Below, piece by piece: positions 38,127-48,199 of a stretch of DNA of 64,000 bases. The stretch covers positions 186,001-250,000 of the forward strand of contig NZ_JAKZGR010000002.1 in NCBI RefSeq assembly GCF_022549675.1, in the 5' to 3' direction. This DNA comes from Belliella kenyensis (GTDB lineage Bacteria; Bacteroidota; Bacteroidia; Cytophagales; Cyclobacteriaceae). A program made the translations under genes and the position numbers. The notes beneath the pieces were generated by a model, which was not told the origin of the DNA, did no database searches, and saw only the letters and a program-made list of their open reading frames with translations. The first letter of the stretch is position 1. The number at the start of each line of letters is the position of its first letter.

Positions 38127-40097
38127 ATGATTTTAACTAGAATAATTTCCATTGTATTGATCACTTGTGTCGTAACCCATTCAGTACTGGCACAAGAAGA
38201 GAAATATGGTGAATTTATCAATCACGGAATCCAATTGACTGCCTCTATGATTCAAGGTAGTTTGTTTGTCGATGATAAAAATGGCAATACATTAATTTAT
38301 ACGGTAGTTAGGGGAGAACCAGCACATCTTTTGGCTTTTGATGTGGAATCAAAGAAGCTGGTGTTGGATGTTCCTTTGCCAAAAGCTGACGGAGTGTGGG
38401 ACCTTACCCAATCAACTGATGGTGATCTTTACATTCCTGGAGCAAATGGAAGTCTATTCAAACATACGCCCGGTACTCAGGAAATCGAAGACTTAGGCAT
38501 TGTATTAGATGGTGAGACCTATCTGTGGAATTTGACTTCTGGTTTTGACGGAGAAGTTTTTGGAGCAACTTATCCTGGGTGTAGGATTTTCAGGTATCAT
38601 CCTGACCATGGTTTTTCAGATATTGGCAATGGACCAGTCGTGGAGGGGGAGAATTATGTGAGAAGCTTGGCATTTCATCATAGAACAGGACTTTTGTATG
38701 CAGGAATTGGTTCGCGTGCGCATCTGATTGAGATAGATCCAAAGACTGGTAATAAGAAGAGTTTGCTGCCAGAGAAATATCAAGACAAAGAGTTTGTCTA
38801 TTCCCTAGAAATCATCCCAGGTAAAAATGGCGAGGATAGGCTTTTTGCACTGCTCACAGCGGGTAGCGAGACGCTGATTTACAATCTGAAAACTAAGGTG
38901 TTTGAGCAGGAAATCGCAGGGATGGATATGAAAGCTATCACGTCAGATAAGGCAGGAAAACAAGTCTATCTGACTTCCAAAGGCAATACTCTGGCTTTTG
39001 ATCCAAAGAAAAACTTTGGGAAGAGCAAAGTGATTTTGAAAGAATCAGGAACTGCCAATGCATTTTTGCATAAAGAGAATGGAGATCTTCTGATGTTAAG
39101 CTCAGGTGGAAATCTAATCGAATACAACATCAAAGCGAAGACTGAGAATAGAACAAAACTGGCAATCCCTGGGCAGCCTATTCCCATCAATGCGATCACC
39201 TTTGGTCCTGATGGAAAGGTGTGGACAGGGGGATATTTAGCTGGTGGGCATGCATCTTTTGATCCTTCTACAGGAATTCACCAAGAGCATAAGGGCTTAG
39301 ATCAAACAGAAGGAATGGCTGTTTTTGAAGATAAAATCTATATTGGGATTTATCCTAAAGGGAAATTTTATGTCTTGGATACCAAAAATGAATGGAATAT
39401 GGCAGACAGCAATCCAAAAGCTCTGGGTCAGATAGATGGTCAAAGTAGGTCATTTGCCTTAGCGGCAATTCCTGAATTAAGGAAAATGGCATTTGGGATG
39501 ATTCCAGAGTATGGCAAGCTAGGAGGTGCTTTGGTGATTTATGATATTGATTCAGAAGAATTGAAGACTTTCGAGCAGCCAGTTCCAAAACAAGGTATTT
39601 CGAGTTTGATTTTTAACAAAGGTGCTTTGGTCGGAGGCACGACCATTTCTGGAGGATTGGGAAAAATGCCAGAAACGAAGGAAGCAAAATTGTTTGTGTG
39701 GGATTTGGGTAAAATGAAAGTGGTGGAGGAATTAGTTCCAGTAGCAGGTGCTTCTGCCATCACTGGGATGATCGAAGGGCCAGACGGGAATATTTGGGGT
39801 ATGGCAGATGGTACGCTATTTATCTTTGACGTTGACAGCAATAGCTTGATTTCCACACATAAGCTTTATGATTTCCCGGAGTTCAAAAGTCATATTTGGA
39901 GAAGTGCATTTTTGGTATTGCACCCAGATGGGAACATCTATGGGACAGATAACCGGATGCTTTTCAAAATTGATCCATCGACTAAGGCTTTCACTAAAGT
40001 TGCAGAAGATACAGGACTATTGGTGATGGGTGATGATGGCACATTGTTCTTCAGAAAAGCGACAGAGCTTTGGTCATACAAGCCAAAGTCCAATTGA
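38127..40097 (+). CDS. Exported beta-propeller protein of unknown function
   Basis: A 657-residue exported protein with repeated units such as GDLYIPGANG, GEVFGATYPGCRIFRYHPD, GKVWTGGYLAGGHAS and GNIYGTDNRMLFKIDP, typical of long beta-propellers (NHL/SMP-30-like). The ATG at 38127, four bases past the previous stop, gives a clean signal peptide (TRIISIVLITCVVTHSVLA); an ATG 18 bases earlier is also in frame. No catalytic signature is visible. Between the DapA-like gene and GH88, it probably acts on or binds the same glycan; this is inference from context. Confidence 0.7.
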   Translation: MILTRIISIVLITCVVTHSVLAQEEKYGEFINHGIQLTASMIQGSLFVDDKNGNTLIYTVVRGEPAHLLAFDVESKKLVLDVPLPKADGVWDLTQSTDGDLYIPGANGSLFKHTPGTQEIEDLGIVLDGETYLWNLTSGFDGEVFGATYPGCRIFRYHPDHGFSDIGNGPVVEGENYVRSLAFHHRTGLLYAGIGSRAHLIEIDPKTGNKKSLLPEKYQDKEFVYSLEIIPGKNGEDRLFALLTAGSETLIYNLKTKVFEQEIAGMDMKAITSDKAGKQVYLTSKGNTLAFDPKKNFGKSKVILKESGTANAFLHKENGDLLMLSSGGNLIEYNIKAKTENRTKLAIPGQPIPINAITFGPDGKVWTGGYLAGGHASFDPSTGIHQEHKGLDQTEGMAVFEDKIYIGIYPKGKFYVLDTKNEWNMADSNPKALGQIDGQSRSFALAAIPELRKMAFGMIPEYGKLGGALVIYDIDSEELKTFEQPVPKQGISSLIFNKGALVGGTTISGGLGKMPETKEAKLFVWDLGKMKVVEELVPVAGASAITGMIEGPDGNIWGMADGTLFIFDVDSNSLISTHKLYDFPEFKSHIWRSAFLVLHPDGNIYGTDNRMLFKIDPSTKAFTKVAEDTGLLVMGDDGTLFFRKATELWSYKPKSN

Positions 40098-40131
40098 TGA
40101 GACATTTGTTTACTAAGAAAATTTAATAAAA

Positions 40132-41415
40132 ATGAAAGCTTTCAATACACAAATCACTTCTTTCCTCCTTTTTGGACTGATTCTGCCACTTTTTTTTGCT
40201 TGTTCTGAAAAAGTACAAGAAGAGACAGCATCTGAAGTTCCAAGTGTCGATTTTGTAAATCAAAGTTTCGAAGCTGCAAAACCACTTTATTTGAATTTGC
40301 TCAAAGAAACTGAAGGAAACTTCGAGGACTACCCACATGCTGTAAATGCGGATGGCACCATCAAATATTTGCAAATCGATGAGTGGACAGGTGGTTTTTG
40401 GCCTGGTATTCTTTGGTATATGTATGAATACACGGAGGAGGAGCAGTGGAAAAATGCCGCTTTGGATTGGACGCATTCATTGGAGTCTAATCAATTCAAT
40501 ACAAGTCATCATGACATTGGATTCATGATGTTTTGTAGCTACGGCAATGCTTTGAGGTTTGAGAAAAAGAAAGCGTATGATCAAATACTGATTGAGTCAG
40601 CGAAGTCATTATTGAAAAGATATTCCCCAATAGTTGGAAGTATCCAATCTTGGAACAAGAGAAAATCAAAGGGAGAAATTAATACTTGGGAATATCCAGT
40701 AATTATGGATAACATGATGAACTTGGAATTGCTTTTCTATGCAACTGAGATTACTGGAGATTCTACATATTATGATGTAGCTGTAAAGCATGCTACCCAA
40801 ACGAAGAGAAATCATATCAGGGAAGATTTTAGCACCTACCATGTAGTCAATTATGACCCTAAAAATGGAGAAGTTCTTCATCAGCAGACATTGCAGGGAT
40901 TTTCTGACAATTCTACATGGGCAAGAGGACAGGCATGGGGAATTTATGGTTTTACGACCATGTACAGAGCTACCCGAGACAAGCAGTTTTTGGAAACTGC
41001 TATTGGTCTGGCAGATTTCTTTCTTGATCACCCAAATCTACCCGAGGATTTTATACCGGTCTGGGATTTCAATGTAGGAGAGGATGGCTTTGTTCCTGAT
41101 TGGGATTTTGATCCATCACTATTTGACAAGCAGCCAAGGGATGCATCAGCTGCTGCCATCACGGCCTCAGCTTTATTAGAATTGTCGACTTATGTTGAAG
41201 GTGAACAAAAGCAAAAGTATTTTGATGCAGCAGAGAAAATGTTGAAATCTTTAAGTTCTGATGCCTATTTGAATTCAGGTGAGGCCAATCCATATTTTCT
41301 GTTAAAGCACAGCACAGGGAACTTACCTAGTGGCAATGAAGTAGATGTTCCGCTGATTTATGCAGACTATTATTTCTTGGAAGCTATGTTGAGGTACAAG
41401 AAAATCAAAAGATAA
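40132..41415 (+). CDS. GH88 unsaturated glucuronyl hydrolase, lipoprotein
   Basis: A 427-residue predicted lipoprotein (Cys24 in LPLFFACSEK). The alpha/alpha-barrel has the GH88 pattern: TGGFWPGILWYMYE, catalytic-region Asp128 in HHDIGFM and Asp193 in MDNMMNLELL, NSTWARGQAWGIYG, and DASAAAITASALLELS. These enzymes remove the 4,5-unsaturated uronic acid that lyases leave at the non-reducing end. It is the last gene of the locus and is followed by a hairpin terminator. Confidence 0.92.
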   Translation: MKAFNTQITSFLLFGLILPLFFACSEKVQEETASEVPSVDFVNQSFEAAKPLYLNLLKETEGNFEDYPHAVNADGTIKYLQIDEWTGGFWPGILWYMYEYTEEEQWKNAALDWTHSLESNQFNTSHHDIGFMMFCSYGNALRFEKKKAYDQILIESAKSLLKRYSPIVGSIQSWNKRKSKGEINTWEYPVIMDNMMNLELLFYATEITGDSTYYDVAVKHATQTKRNHIREDFSTYHVVNYDPKNGEVLHQQTLQGFSDNSTWARGQAWGIYGFTTMYRATRDKQFLETAIGLADFFLDHPNLPEDFIPVWDFNVGEDGFVPDWDFDPSLFDKQPRDASAAAITASALLELSTYVEGEQKQKYFDAAEKMLKSLSSDAYLNSGEANPYFLLKHSTGNLPSGNEVDVPLIYADYYFLEAMLRYKKIKR

Positions 41416-41448
41416 GAACACTACTCTTGCTTAGCCTGAGGTATGTTA

Positions 41449-41484
41449 AATAGCTTGAGTGGGCAATCTTCTCAAGCTATTTTC
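41449..41484 (+). terminator. Hairpin terminator after GH88 gene
   Basis: AATAGCTTGAG and CTCAAGCTATT pair perfectly around an 11-base loop, with a short T tract after the right arm. It separates the first SusC/D locus from the second. Confidence 0.7.
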
Positions 41485-41612
41485 GGTTATTTGAGTATCC
41501 CTAACACTATCTTTTTATAAGCATATTAATTTTATATTATTCCCAGATCAACATTTTGTTGTATCGTGTGAAGCAGCTACCCTGAGATATAATTAAGCAT
41601 AACTTTGTGCTT

Positions 41613-42227
41613 ATGGAAATAATTCTCAAATACCAATCGGAGGCAGCATTGATCGATGCTTTTCGTTCAGGGGACAAAGAGGCATTTTCCATAATTTTTG
41701 ATAGGCACTGGGAGGAACTGATGAGATATGCTGGCAATACACTTGAGAGTCAGGATGATGCAGAAGACTTGGTCCAAGAGCTTTTTTTGAACTTATGGGA
41801 AAAACATCATTCATTTCCTATGCTTCAGAATGATCTTAGAACTTATTTGTTTGCATCACTGAGGAAAAAAATCCTAAAGTTATTTAGAGATAAAGGGGTC
41901 AAAAGAAAGCACTTGGAAAACTTGATATTGACTTATGATCGATCTGAGAATCCTGTGAAGGATTTGATGTATGATGAATTGATCCATACGATAAAATCAA
42001 AATTATCCTCTCTTCCATACAAAGAGCAGCAGGTTTTTATTCTCCATGAACTCGAAGGATACAGCACTAGGGAGATTTCCGAAATGCATCAAGTATCAGA
42101 GCAGACCGTGAGAAATCAAGCGGCTACTGCAAATAAAAAGCTCTCCCCGTTTCTGATGAGATTATTAACATCCTGTTACCAAATTAGCTTCATTGCTAAG
42201 TTTATGTTAATTCACATTTTTGGATAG
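41613..42227 (+). CDS. ECF-type RNA polymerase sigma factor
   Basis: A 204-residue sigma factor with region 2 (FSIIFDRHWEELMRYAGNT; DAEDLVQELFLNLWEKH) and region 4 (YSTREISEMHQVSEQTVRNQ). ATG 41613 is preferred over a GTG six bases upstream. A hydrophobic tail follows region 4, as in the first sigma factor of the window. It opens the second sigma/FecR/SusC/SusD series and is separated by 44 bases from FecR. Confidence 0.93.
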   Translation: MEIILKYQSEAALIDAFRSGDKEAFSIIFDRHWEELMRYAGNTLESQDDAEDLVQELFLNLWEKHHSFPMLQNDLRTYLFASLRKKILKLFRDKGVKRKHLENLILTYDRSENPVKDLMYDELIHTIKSKLSSLPYKEQQVFILHELEGYSTREISEMHQVSEQTVRNQAATANKKLSPFLMRLLTSCYQISFIAKFMLIHIFG

Positions 42228-42271
42228 TTAGAAAAGCGATCCAAAGGAACTTCATTGTAAACGAAGGAACT

Positions 42272-43201
42272 TTGGAAAAGAAAAAACTCTCAAAACTCAT
42301 CAATCGCTACATTTCTGGTGAAGCTACTGTGGAAGAACAGAAAATAGTAAATGATTGGCTTGATGCTATTGGCAATCAGACCGATCAAGCTATTGATATC
42401 ACTAGAGCTAGAAAAAGCTTAGCAAGGAGACGTTTGCTTGATCAGCTTGATCAGAGGACAGTAAAAAGATTCCCTAGCAGAAATTGGAAAATTGCAGCTG
42501 CTGTTATTCCACTTTTCGGAATTGGAATTGTGTTTTGGTTGATGACATTTTTCAATACTCCGATTACCAACCTAATGGCAAGTACAGGTGTGGGAGAATT
42601 CAAGGAATTGACACTTCCAGATGGAACAATCGTCACCCTAAAGCCCAACACCAAGCTATATTATCCCGAAAAGTTTGGTGAATCTAGAGAGGTAAAACTT
42701 GAGGGGAATGCTTTTTTTGATGTATTCAAAGATCCAACCAAGCCATTTTCGATACATTTTGAAGAGACATCCATAGAAGTAATTGGGACCTCATTTGAAA
42801 TCATTGGCTACAAAGAAGCACTTGAGCAGCAAGTTACAGTAGCGAGTGGTATCGTGTCTGTAAAGTATAAGGAAGGGCAGAAAACATTTTTGACCAAATC
42901 AGATCAATGGAAAGTCAATAAACAGACTGGAGAGATCAAAAAAAGAAAAGTAGAGCAGGTAGAAGGTCTAGATCAAGCAAGAGCCATCTTCGAAGAGGCA
43001 AGTATGGATCAAGTAGTCACAATTTTATCAAATTACTTTGGAGCCAGTATTGAAATTTCCAAAGAATTAGACATAAGTCTTTCTGCAAATCTGGATGCAA
43101 CCTTGCCACAAGCAATAGTCATAGATGCGATAGGAGAGCTTTTGAAAAACAATCAATATGAATTAATAAAAACCAATGCTGATCATTATGTCATTCGGTA
43201 A
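42272..43201 (+). CDS. FecR family anti-sigma protein
   Basis: A 309-residue protein with an N-terminal cytoplasmic part, a membrane span near residues 70-92 (WKIAAAVIPLFGIGIVFWLM), a periplasmic FecR domain (LPDGTIVTLKPNTKLYY; LEGNAFFDVFKD) and a DUF4974-like end (EASMDQVVTILSNYFGASI). No in-frame ATG or GTG precedes it, so TTG at 42272 (MEKKKLSKLINR) is the likely start. It relays between the following STN-bearing SusC and the preceding sigma factor. Confidence 0.92.
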   Translation: MEKKKLSKLINRYISGEATVEEQKIVNDWLDAIGNQTDQAIDITRARKSLARRRLLDQLDQRTVKRFPSRNWKIAAAVIPLFGIGIVFWLMTFFNTPITNLMASTGVGEFKELTLPDGTIVTLKPNTKLYYPEKFGESREVKLEGNAFFDVFKDPTKPFSIHFEETSIEVIGTSFEIIGYKEALEQQVTVASGIVSVKYKEGQKTFLTKSDQWKVNKQTGEIKKRKVEQVEGLDQARAIFEEASMDQVVTILSNYFGASIEISKELDISLSANLDATLPQAIVIDAIGELLKNNQYELIKTNADHYVIR

Positions 43202-43229
43202 ATCGATACCCGCGCCAACGGGTATCGAT
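43202..43229. repeat. Perfect inverted repeat between FecR and SusC genes
   Basis: Arms ATCGATACCCG and CGGGTATCGAT (11 bases, perfect) flank the loop CGCCAA directly after the FecR stop. There is no T run, so it is more likely an operator, processing or stabilising hairpin than a terminator. Confidence 0.7.
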
Positions 43230-43298
43230 CACCAGCTTACCGCCAATGACCTAAGGTCAAGCAGATAAACCAATTAATACGCTTTAAATACGAAAGTA

Positions 43299-46200
43299 AT
43301 GAAAAAAAACAAAAGGCGAAAATCTGCTTTCAAAGCAGTTTGGGTGAAATTGCTCGTAGGGGTATTCCTTTATAGCGCAAGTTTGAGTCATCCAAGTTAT
43401 GGACAACTGGCTTTGGCCAAATTAGACAGTCAAGAAGTAGCTCTAGTAGAAGTGCTCAAGATGCTTCAGAAAGAGCATAACTTGAATCTGGTCTACAATG
43501 CAAATGAACTTAAAGGTATCCAAATCAAAAATCAGAAATTTCATGGCAAAAAATTACAAGAAGTAATTACCGAAATCGAAAAAAGTCATCAAGTCAAAAT
43601 CATAGAAAAAGGTGGTGTTCACTTGGTACAGGTAGTCTCAAGTACCAAGACTCCTGACGTTTCTTTACTAACCACCCCTGTAAGAATGGCAGAAGTCAAA
43701 GGCCAAGTAATAGATTCCGATACAGAAGAACCGCTTTTCGGTGCCACCATTCAAGTAAAGAACAAAAACACTGGACAGATCAGTGATATAGATGGAAGAT
43801 TTAAATTTTCAGGTTTGGCAGAGTCAGATATTTTGGTGATATCTATGCTAGGATATGAGTCTGTTGAATTGGTGGTAGGTAATAGAACTGATATCCTCAT
43901 CAGATTGAAGAGTAAAGAAAATATTTTGGAAGAAGCAGTTGTAATTGGTTACGGAGAGGTAAGTAGGGAGAAACTTACCAGTTCAGTGACCAGTGTTTCT
44001 CCAAAAGAATTCAACAGAGGAGTACTTGCTTCACCAGAACAACTACTTCAAGGAAAAGTGGCTGGTCTAGTGATCAGTAGAGATGGGAATCCAAATGGAG
44101 GAGCAAATATAGTACTTCGAGGAGCATCCACTTTGCGAGAAGGAGCGGCTCAGCAGCCATTTTATGTGATCGATGGCGTGCCAGGAGCTTCGATCAATTT
44201 GGTAGCACCAGATAATATAGTCTCTATTGAGGTACTGAAAGATGCTTCCGCAACCGCAATCTATGGTAGCAGGGCTGCCAATGGGGTGATTATGGTCACT
44301 ACCAGAAAAGCCCAACCTACATATGGTTTTAGTTATCATGCTTACGCAGGTATAGAAAACGCCTCCAATTCCCTCAGAATGATGACAGGGGATGAGTTAA
44401 GAGGATACCTAGCACGAAATGGACAGGACCTTTTTCCTAATGATAATGACTACACAATAAATCAAGGTGACACCACCTTTGTCAATACCAACTGGCAAGA
44501 TGTAGTCACCAGACAAGGAGTCAGCCAGAATCACACCCTAAGCTATGGTGGAGGTACCGATCGAGCCACTTTCAATGCCAGTGTGAATTACTTCAATCAA
44601 GAAGGGATCATAAGAGGTTCAAGCAGAGAAAGAGTGATCGCTCAATTTTCTCTAGATCAGAAAGGATTCAACGATAAGTTTAAGCTAAACTTTCAATTGA
44701 CCAATTCTATTGATAATCAGAAGTTGGTTAGGGGAGAAGTCTATAGACAAATGATCTCTTACTTGCCTACGGTGAATGTGTACAATCCAGATGATAGCTT
44801 CAAGGAAAACACCATTGATCATACTTCGAACTATTTTAATCCGCTAGGAATCATAGCGTTAAATCAAGATGATAGACAGAATAATACGCTTCTTGGTTTT
44901 ATATCTGCAAAATTTGATGTTACCAAGAATTTCAATGTCAATGTATTAGGCTCATACCAATTGGAGAAATTTGAAGGTAAGCAATACCAAAATAGTGCAT
45001 CCATATTACCCATCAACTATGAAGGAACATCTTACTCAGGCCTTCAGGCAGGTGGAGTGGCTAAGCGGTTCAGTGTACAGAATAAAAGAAAAGTACTAGA
45101 GACATTTTTTGACTACACACCTATCAACACCATGTCTCATGAACTGAAAATCTTAGGGGGATACTCATGGCAAGATGATGTGAACAATGACGGTTTTCAA
45201 TCTACCAATACAGGCTTTGTGTCAGACGTGACTGGTGCTGAAAACCTGGGGCTAGGCTCCAGTAATATCAGGGTAGATTATGGAGGCTTCAGCCAAGTTC
45301 CATTGAGGATAATTTCCTTTTACTCCAGATTGAATTATTCCTTTTTGGATAAATACTTGTTGCAAGTGTCCATGCGTAGGGATGGTTCTTCGGCATTTAG
45401 TGAACAAAATAGGTGGGGGAACTTCCCGGCGGCATCTTTCGGCTGGCTTATGCACGAAGAAGGATTCCTATCCAATCAAAGCACTTTCCAACAACTAAAA
45501 CTTAGAGCTGGCTATGGTGTGACTGGTAACTCATTAGGTTTTGATCCATTGTTGACTGTCTTCAGGTTTGGAAGCTCTGGGATGTATTACAACAATGGAG
45601 TATATGAGCAAGCCATGGGATCAGTAGCCAATGTCAACGATGATTTGAGGTGGGAAAAGACATCCATGCTAAATCTAGGGTTAGATTTCAGCATGTTCAA
45701 AGGGAAAGTCAGTGGTACAATTGAGTGGTACAATAAGTACACATCAGACTTGATTTTTTACTACCCAGTATCTACTACGCTATTTGTACACCCTACTATG
45801 ACAGCCAATGTAGGAGAAATTTCGAATAAGGGCGTGGAATTCACCATACAGGCTAATCTGATGCAGAAGGGGAAATTTGGATGGGATGTGACTGGAAATA
45901 TCGCTCATAATAAAAATAGGGTAGAAAAGCTTTCGAACTTCGAGTATCAGCTAGACTCTATACCTACAGCAGGTGGATCTGGTGCTGGTGTAAGTGGGGT
46001 CAATACCCAATTGATCAAGGAAGGTTATCCTATTGGGCTTTTCAACCTTTATCATTGGGCTGGAAGAAATGAAAACGGCGTCTCAACATTCTTTACCCCA
46101 GACGGTGGAGTGACTGCTGCACCTAGATTCCCAGCAGATGCTGTGCTTATGGGCCATGCACAACCCAAGTTCACCTATGGCGTAGGCAATAACTTTCACT

Positions 46201-46616
46201 ATGGTAACTGGTCTTTGAATGTCTTTATCAGAGGAGTATATGGGAATCAAATCCTGAATTCAACTCGTGCAGTGCTCAGCAGTGTAAGTCAAGCTTACCT
46301 CAGAAACATCCCACTTTCTGCTGCAGATGAACCTATGACTGATGTCAATAATAATTTTTACTCAGACAGGTACTTAGAGTCGGGATCATTTCTCAGGGTA
46401 GATAATGCTACGCTGGCATACAACTTCCCACTGGTAAATCGAAGCCATGTCAAAAACTTAAATGTCTATCTGACTGGAAACAACCTGTTTGTCTTTACCA
46501 AATATTCAGGAATTGACCCTGAAGTGAACCTCGGTGGATTGACACCAGGGTTTGATAATAACAATTTCTATCCAAGAACCCGAGGATTCATGCTTGGGAT
46601 GACTTTAGATTTCTAA
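43299..46616 (+). CDS. SusC/RagA family TonB-dependent outer-membrane transporter with STN domain
   Basis: A 1105-residue outer-membrane transporter. After a basic, hydrophobic signal region come an STN domain (about residues 45-110, EVALVEVLKMLQKEHNLNLVY), a carboxypeptidase-D-like domain (VKGQVIDSDTEEPLFGATI), the plug (EEAVVIGYGEVSREKLTSSV; FYVIDGVPG; LKDASATAIYGSRA) and the barrel ending GFMLGMTLDF. It is paralogous to the first SusC protein and shares its regulatory layout. Substrate unknown. Confidence 0.96.
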   Translation: MKKNKRRKSAFKAVWVKLLVGVFLYSASLSHPSYGQLALAKLDSQEVALVEVLKMLQKEHNLNLVYNANELKGIQIKNQKFHGKKLQEVITEIEKSHQVKIIEKGGVHLVQVVSSTKTPDVSLLTTPVRMAEVKGQVIDSDTEEPLFGATIQVKNKNTGQISDIDGRFKFSGLAESDILVISMLGYESVELVVGNRTDILIRLKSKENILEEAVVIGYGEVSREKLTSSVTSVSPKEFNRGVLASPEQLLQGKVAGLVISRDGNPNGGANIVLRGASTLREGAAQQPFYVIDGVPGASINLVAPDNIVSIEVLKDASATAIYGSRAANGVIMVTTRKAQPTYGFSYHAYAGIENASNSLRMMTGDELRGYLARNGQDLFPNDNDYTINQGDTTFVNTNWQDVVTRQGVSQNHTLSYGGGTDRATFNASVNYFNQEGIIRGSSRERVIAQFSLDQKGFNDKFKLNFQLTNSIDNQKLVRGEVYRQMISYLPTVNVYNPDDSFKENTIDHTSNYFNPLGIIALNQDDRQNNTLLGFISAKFDVTKNFNVNVLGSYQLEKFEGKQYQNSASILPINYEGTSYSGLQAGGVAKRFSVQNKRKVLETFFDYTPINTMSHELKILGGYSWQDDVNNDGFQSTNTGFVSDVTGAENLGLGSSNIRVDYGGFSQVPLRIISFYSRLNYSFLDKYLLQVSMRRDGSSAFSEQNRWGNFPAASFGWLMHEEGFLSNQSTFQQLKLRAGYGVTGNSLGFDPLLTVFRFGSSGMYYNNGVYEQAMGSVANVNDDLRWEKTSMLNLGLDFSMFKGKVSGTIEWYNKYTSDLIFYYPVSTTLFVHPTMTANVGEISNKGVEFTIQANLMQKGKFGWDVTGNIAHNKNRVEKLSNFEYQLDSIPTAGGSGAGVSGVNTQLIKEGYPIGLFNLYHWAGRNENGVSTFFTPDGGVTAAPRFPADAVLMGHAQPKFTYGVGNNFHYGNWSLNVFIRGVYGNQILNSTRAVLSSVSQAYLRNIPLSAADEPMTDVNNNFYSDRYLESGSFLRVDNATLAYNFPLVNRSHVKNLNVYLTGNNLFVFTKYSGIDPEVNLGGLTPGFDNNNFYPRTRGFMLGMTLDF

Positions 46617-46628
46617 AACTAGAAGAAC

Positions 46629-48197
46629 ATGAAAAAACTATTCTATACAATCCTATCTTTAGCTGCGCTCTCATGTACAGATTTGGATGTACCAATCGAA
46701 TCCAGCTACACCTCTGATGTTTTTCCTAAAACAGAAGCTGAATTTGCTTCTGTGACAGGACCGGTGTATGTTCAGATGAGAAATAACATTGCACTAGACT
46801 ACTACTATTTGCAAGAATTGTCAACCGATGAAGCAGTATTGACTGCTAGGGGGGCTGATTATTATGATGGAGGTCGATACATTCAGCTCAATCTTCATAC
46901 TTGGGATGAGACGCATCCGCATATTGCTACGACCTGGACATGGGCTTACAGAGGAGTGAGCTTGTGTGGAGAGATACTTGCAGCCTTACAGCCGGCACCT
47001 GAAAGCGAAACCAAAGAACGGACATTGGCTGAGATCCGCACGATGCGCGCTCTGTATTACTTCTTTGCACTAGACCTTTTTGGTAATGTTCCCATCAGTC
47101 CTGCATATGGCAACTTAGAACTCCCTTCCAATAGCAGCAGTGCAGAGGTATATGCTTTTCTTGTCAATGAGATCAATGAAGCCTTACCTTTCTTATCCAA
47201 AGAGATCGGTACGGTAACGTATGGGAAGCCATCTTTCTGGATGGCACATGCACTCTTGGCCAAATTGCACATGAATGCAGAAATTTACGCAGGGACTCCA
47301 AGATATCAGGAAGCCGTTCAATCTATCAATTTGATCATGAATACAACTGCAAATGGCGGAAATAGACCATTTGAACTTGAGGCAGATTTTATGGGGATGT
47401 TTGATGTAGATAACGGCCCACAGATTAGAGAGATTATCTTTGCTATCCCATTTGACCAGAATTTTGGGGCGAATGGGATGAGATTGGGTAGATTCCCACT
47501 TCACCCACTTTCAAGGGTAAATTACGGCTTGCCTACTACGATTAGTGTGGGTAATTGTCAGCATACTTGGGCGGATTTCTACTACTTGTTTGAAGAAGAT
47601 CCTAATGATGTTAGAAATGAGATATGGCTTGCAGGTCCTCAGTTCTATAATGATGGAAGACCCATGATGGATGGAACTTATCATGTCAATCATAATCCAG
47701 AGATAGCATTTGTAAATGTAGAGACTTTTGACAGAGGTAGATCACCACAACAGATAGCTCAAGGTGCGAGAAATGTGAAATATACACCAGATGGAACTTG
47801 GACATCAAGTCGAGATTCAAGAAATGATTTTATACTGTTTAGGTATGCAGATTTCGTCTTGTTGAAAGCAGAAGCTATCTTGAGAGGAGCTGCTGACCCA
47901 CTTGGACAAAGTGCATTGGAATTGGTGAATCAAGTAAGATCAGTAAGAAAGGCTTCGCCTTTTTCCTCTATAGACTTGGCGACTCTGCTTGAGGAGCGTG
48001 GAAGAGAAATGGCGGGAGAGACATGGAGAAGAAATGATTTGATCAGGTTTGGGGCCTTCGAATCAGCATGGGGAAGAGATGCAGCCACAGGATTACCTGT
48101 CAAAACAAATCAAGAAACTTATAGAAGATTCTATCCTATTCCTCAAGGGGAATTGGCTACAAATCCAAAGTTGGTTCAGAATCCAGGATATAGGTAG
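46629..48197 (+). CDS. SusD/RagB family outer-membrane lipoprotein
   Basis: The ligand-binding partner of the preceding SusC, 522 residues. The lipobox Cys is Cys16 in LSLAALSCTD. SusD hallmarks are IRTMRALYYFFALDLFGNVP, and near the end LEERGREMAGETWRRNDLIRFG and FYPIPQGELATNPKL. It starts 12 bases after susC and ends two bases before the metallophosphoesterase gene. Confidence 0.95.
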   Translation: MKKLFYTILSLAALSCTDLDVPIESSYTSDVFPKTEAEFASVTGPVYVQMRNNIALDYYYLQELSTDEAVLTARGADYYDGGRYIQLNLHTWDETHPHIATTWTWAYRGVSLCGEILAALQPAPESETKERTLAEIRTMRALYYFFALDLFGNVPISPAYGNLELPSNSSSAEVYAFLVNEINEALPFLSKEIGTVTYGKPSFWMAHALLAKLHMNAEIYAGTPRYQEAVQSINLIMNTTANGGNRPFELEADFMGMFDVDNGPQIREIIFAIPFDQNFGANGMRLGRFPLHPLSRVNYGLPTTISVGNCQHTWADFYYLFEEDPNDVRNEIWLAGPQFYNDGRPMMDGTYHVNHNPEIAFVNVETFDRGRSPQQIAQGARNVKYTPDGTWTSSRDSRNDFILFRYADFVLLKAEAILRGAADPLGQSALELVNQVRSVRKASPFSSIDLATLLEERGREMAGETWRRNDLIRFGAFESAWGRDAATGLPVKTNQETYRRFYPIPQGELATNPKLVQNPGYR

Positions 48198-48199
48198 GT

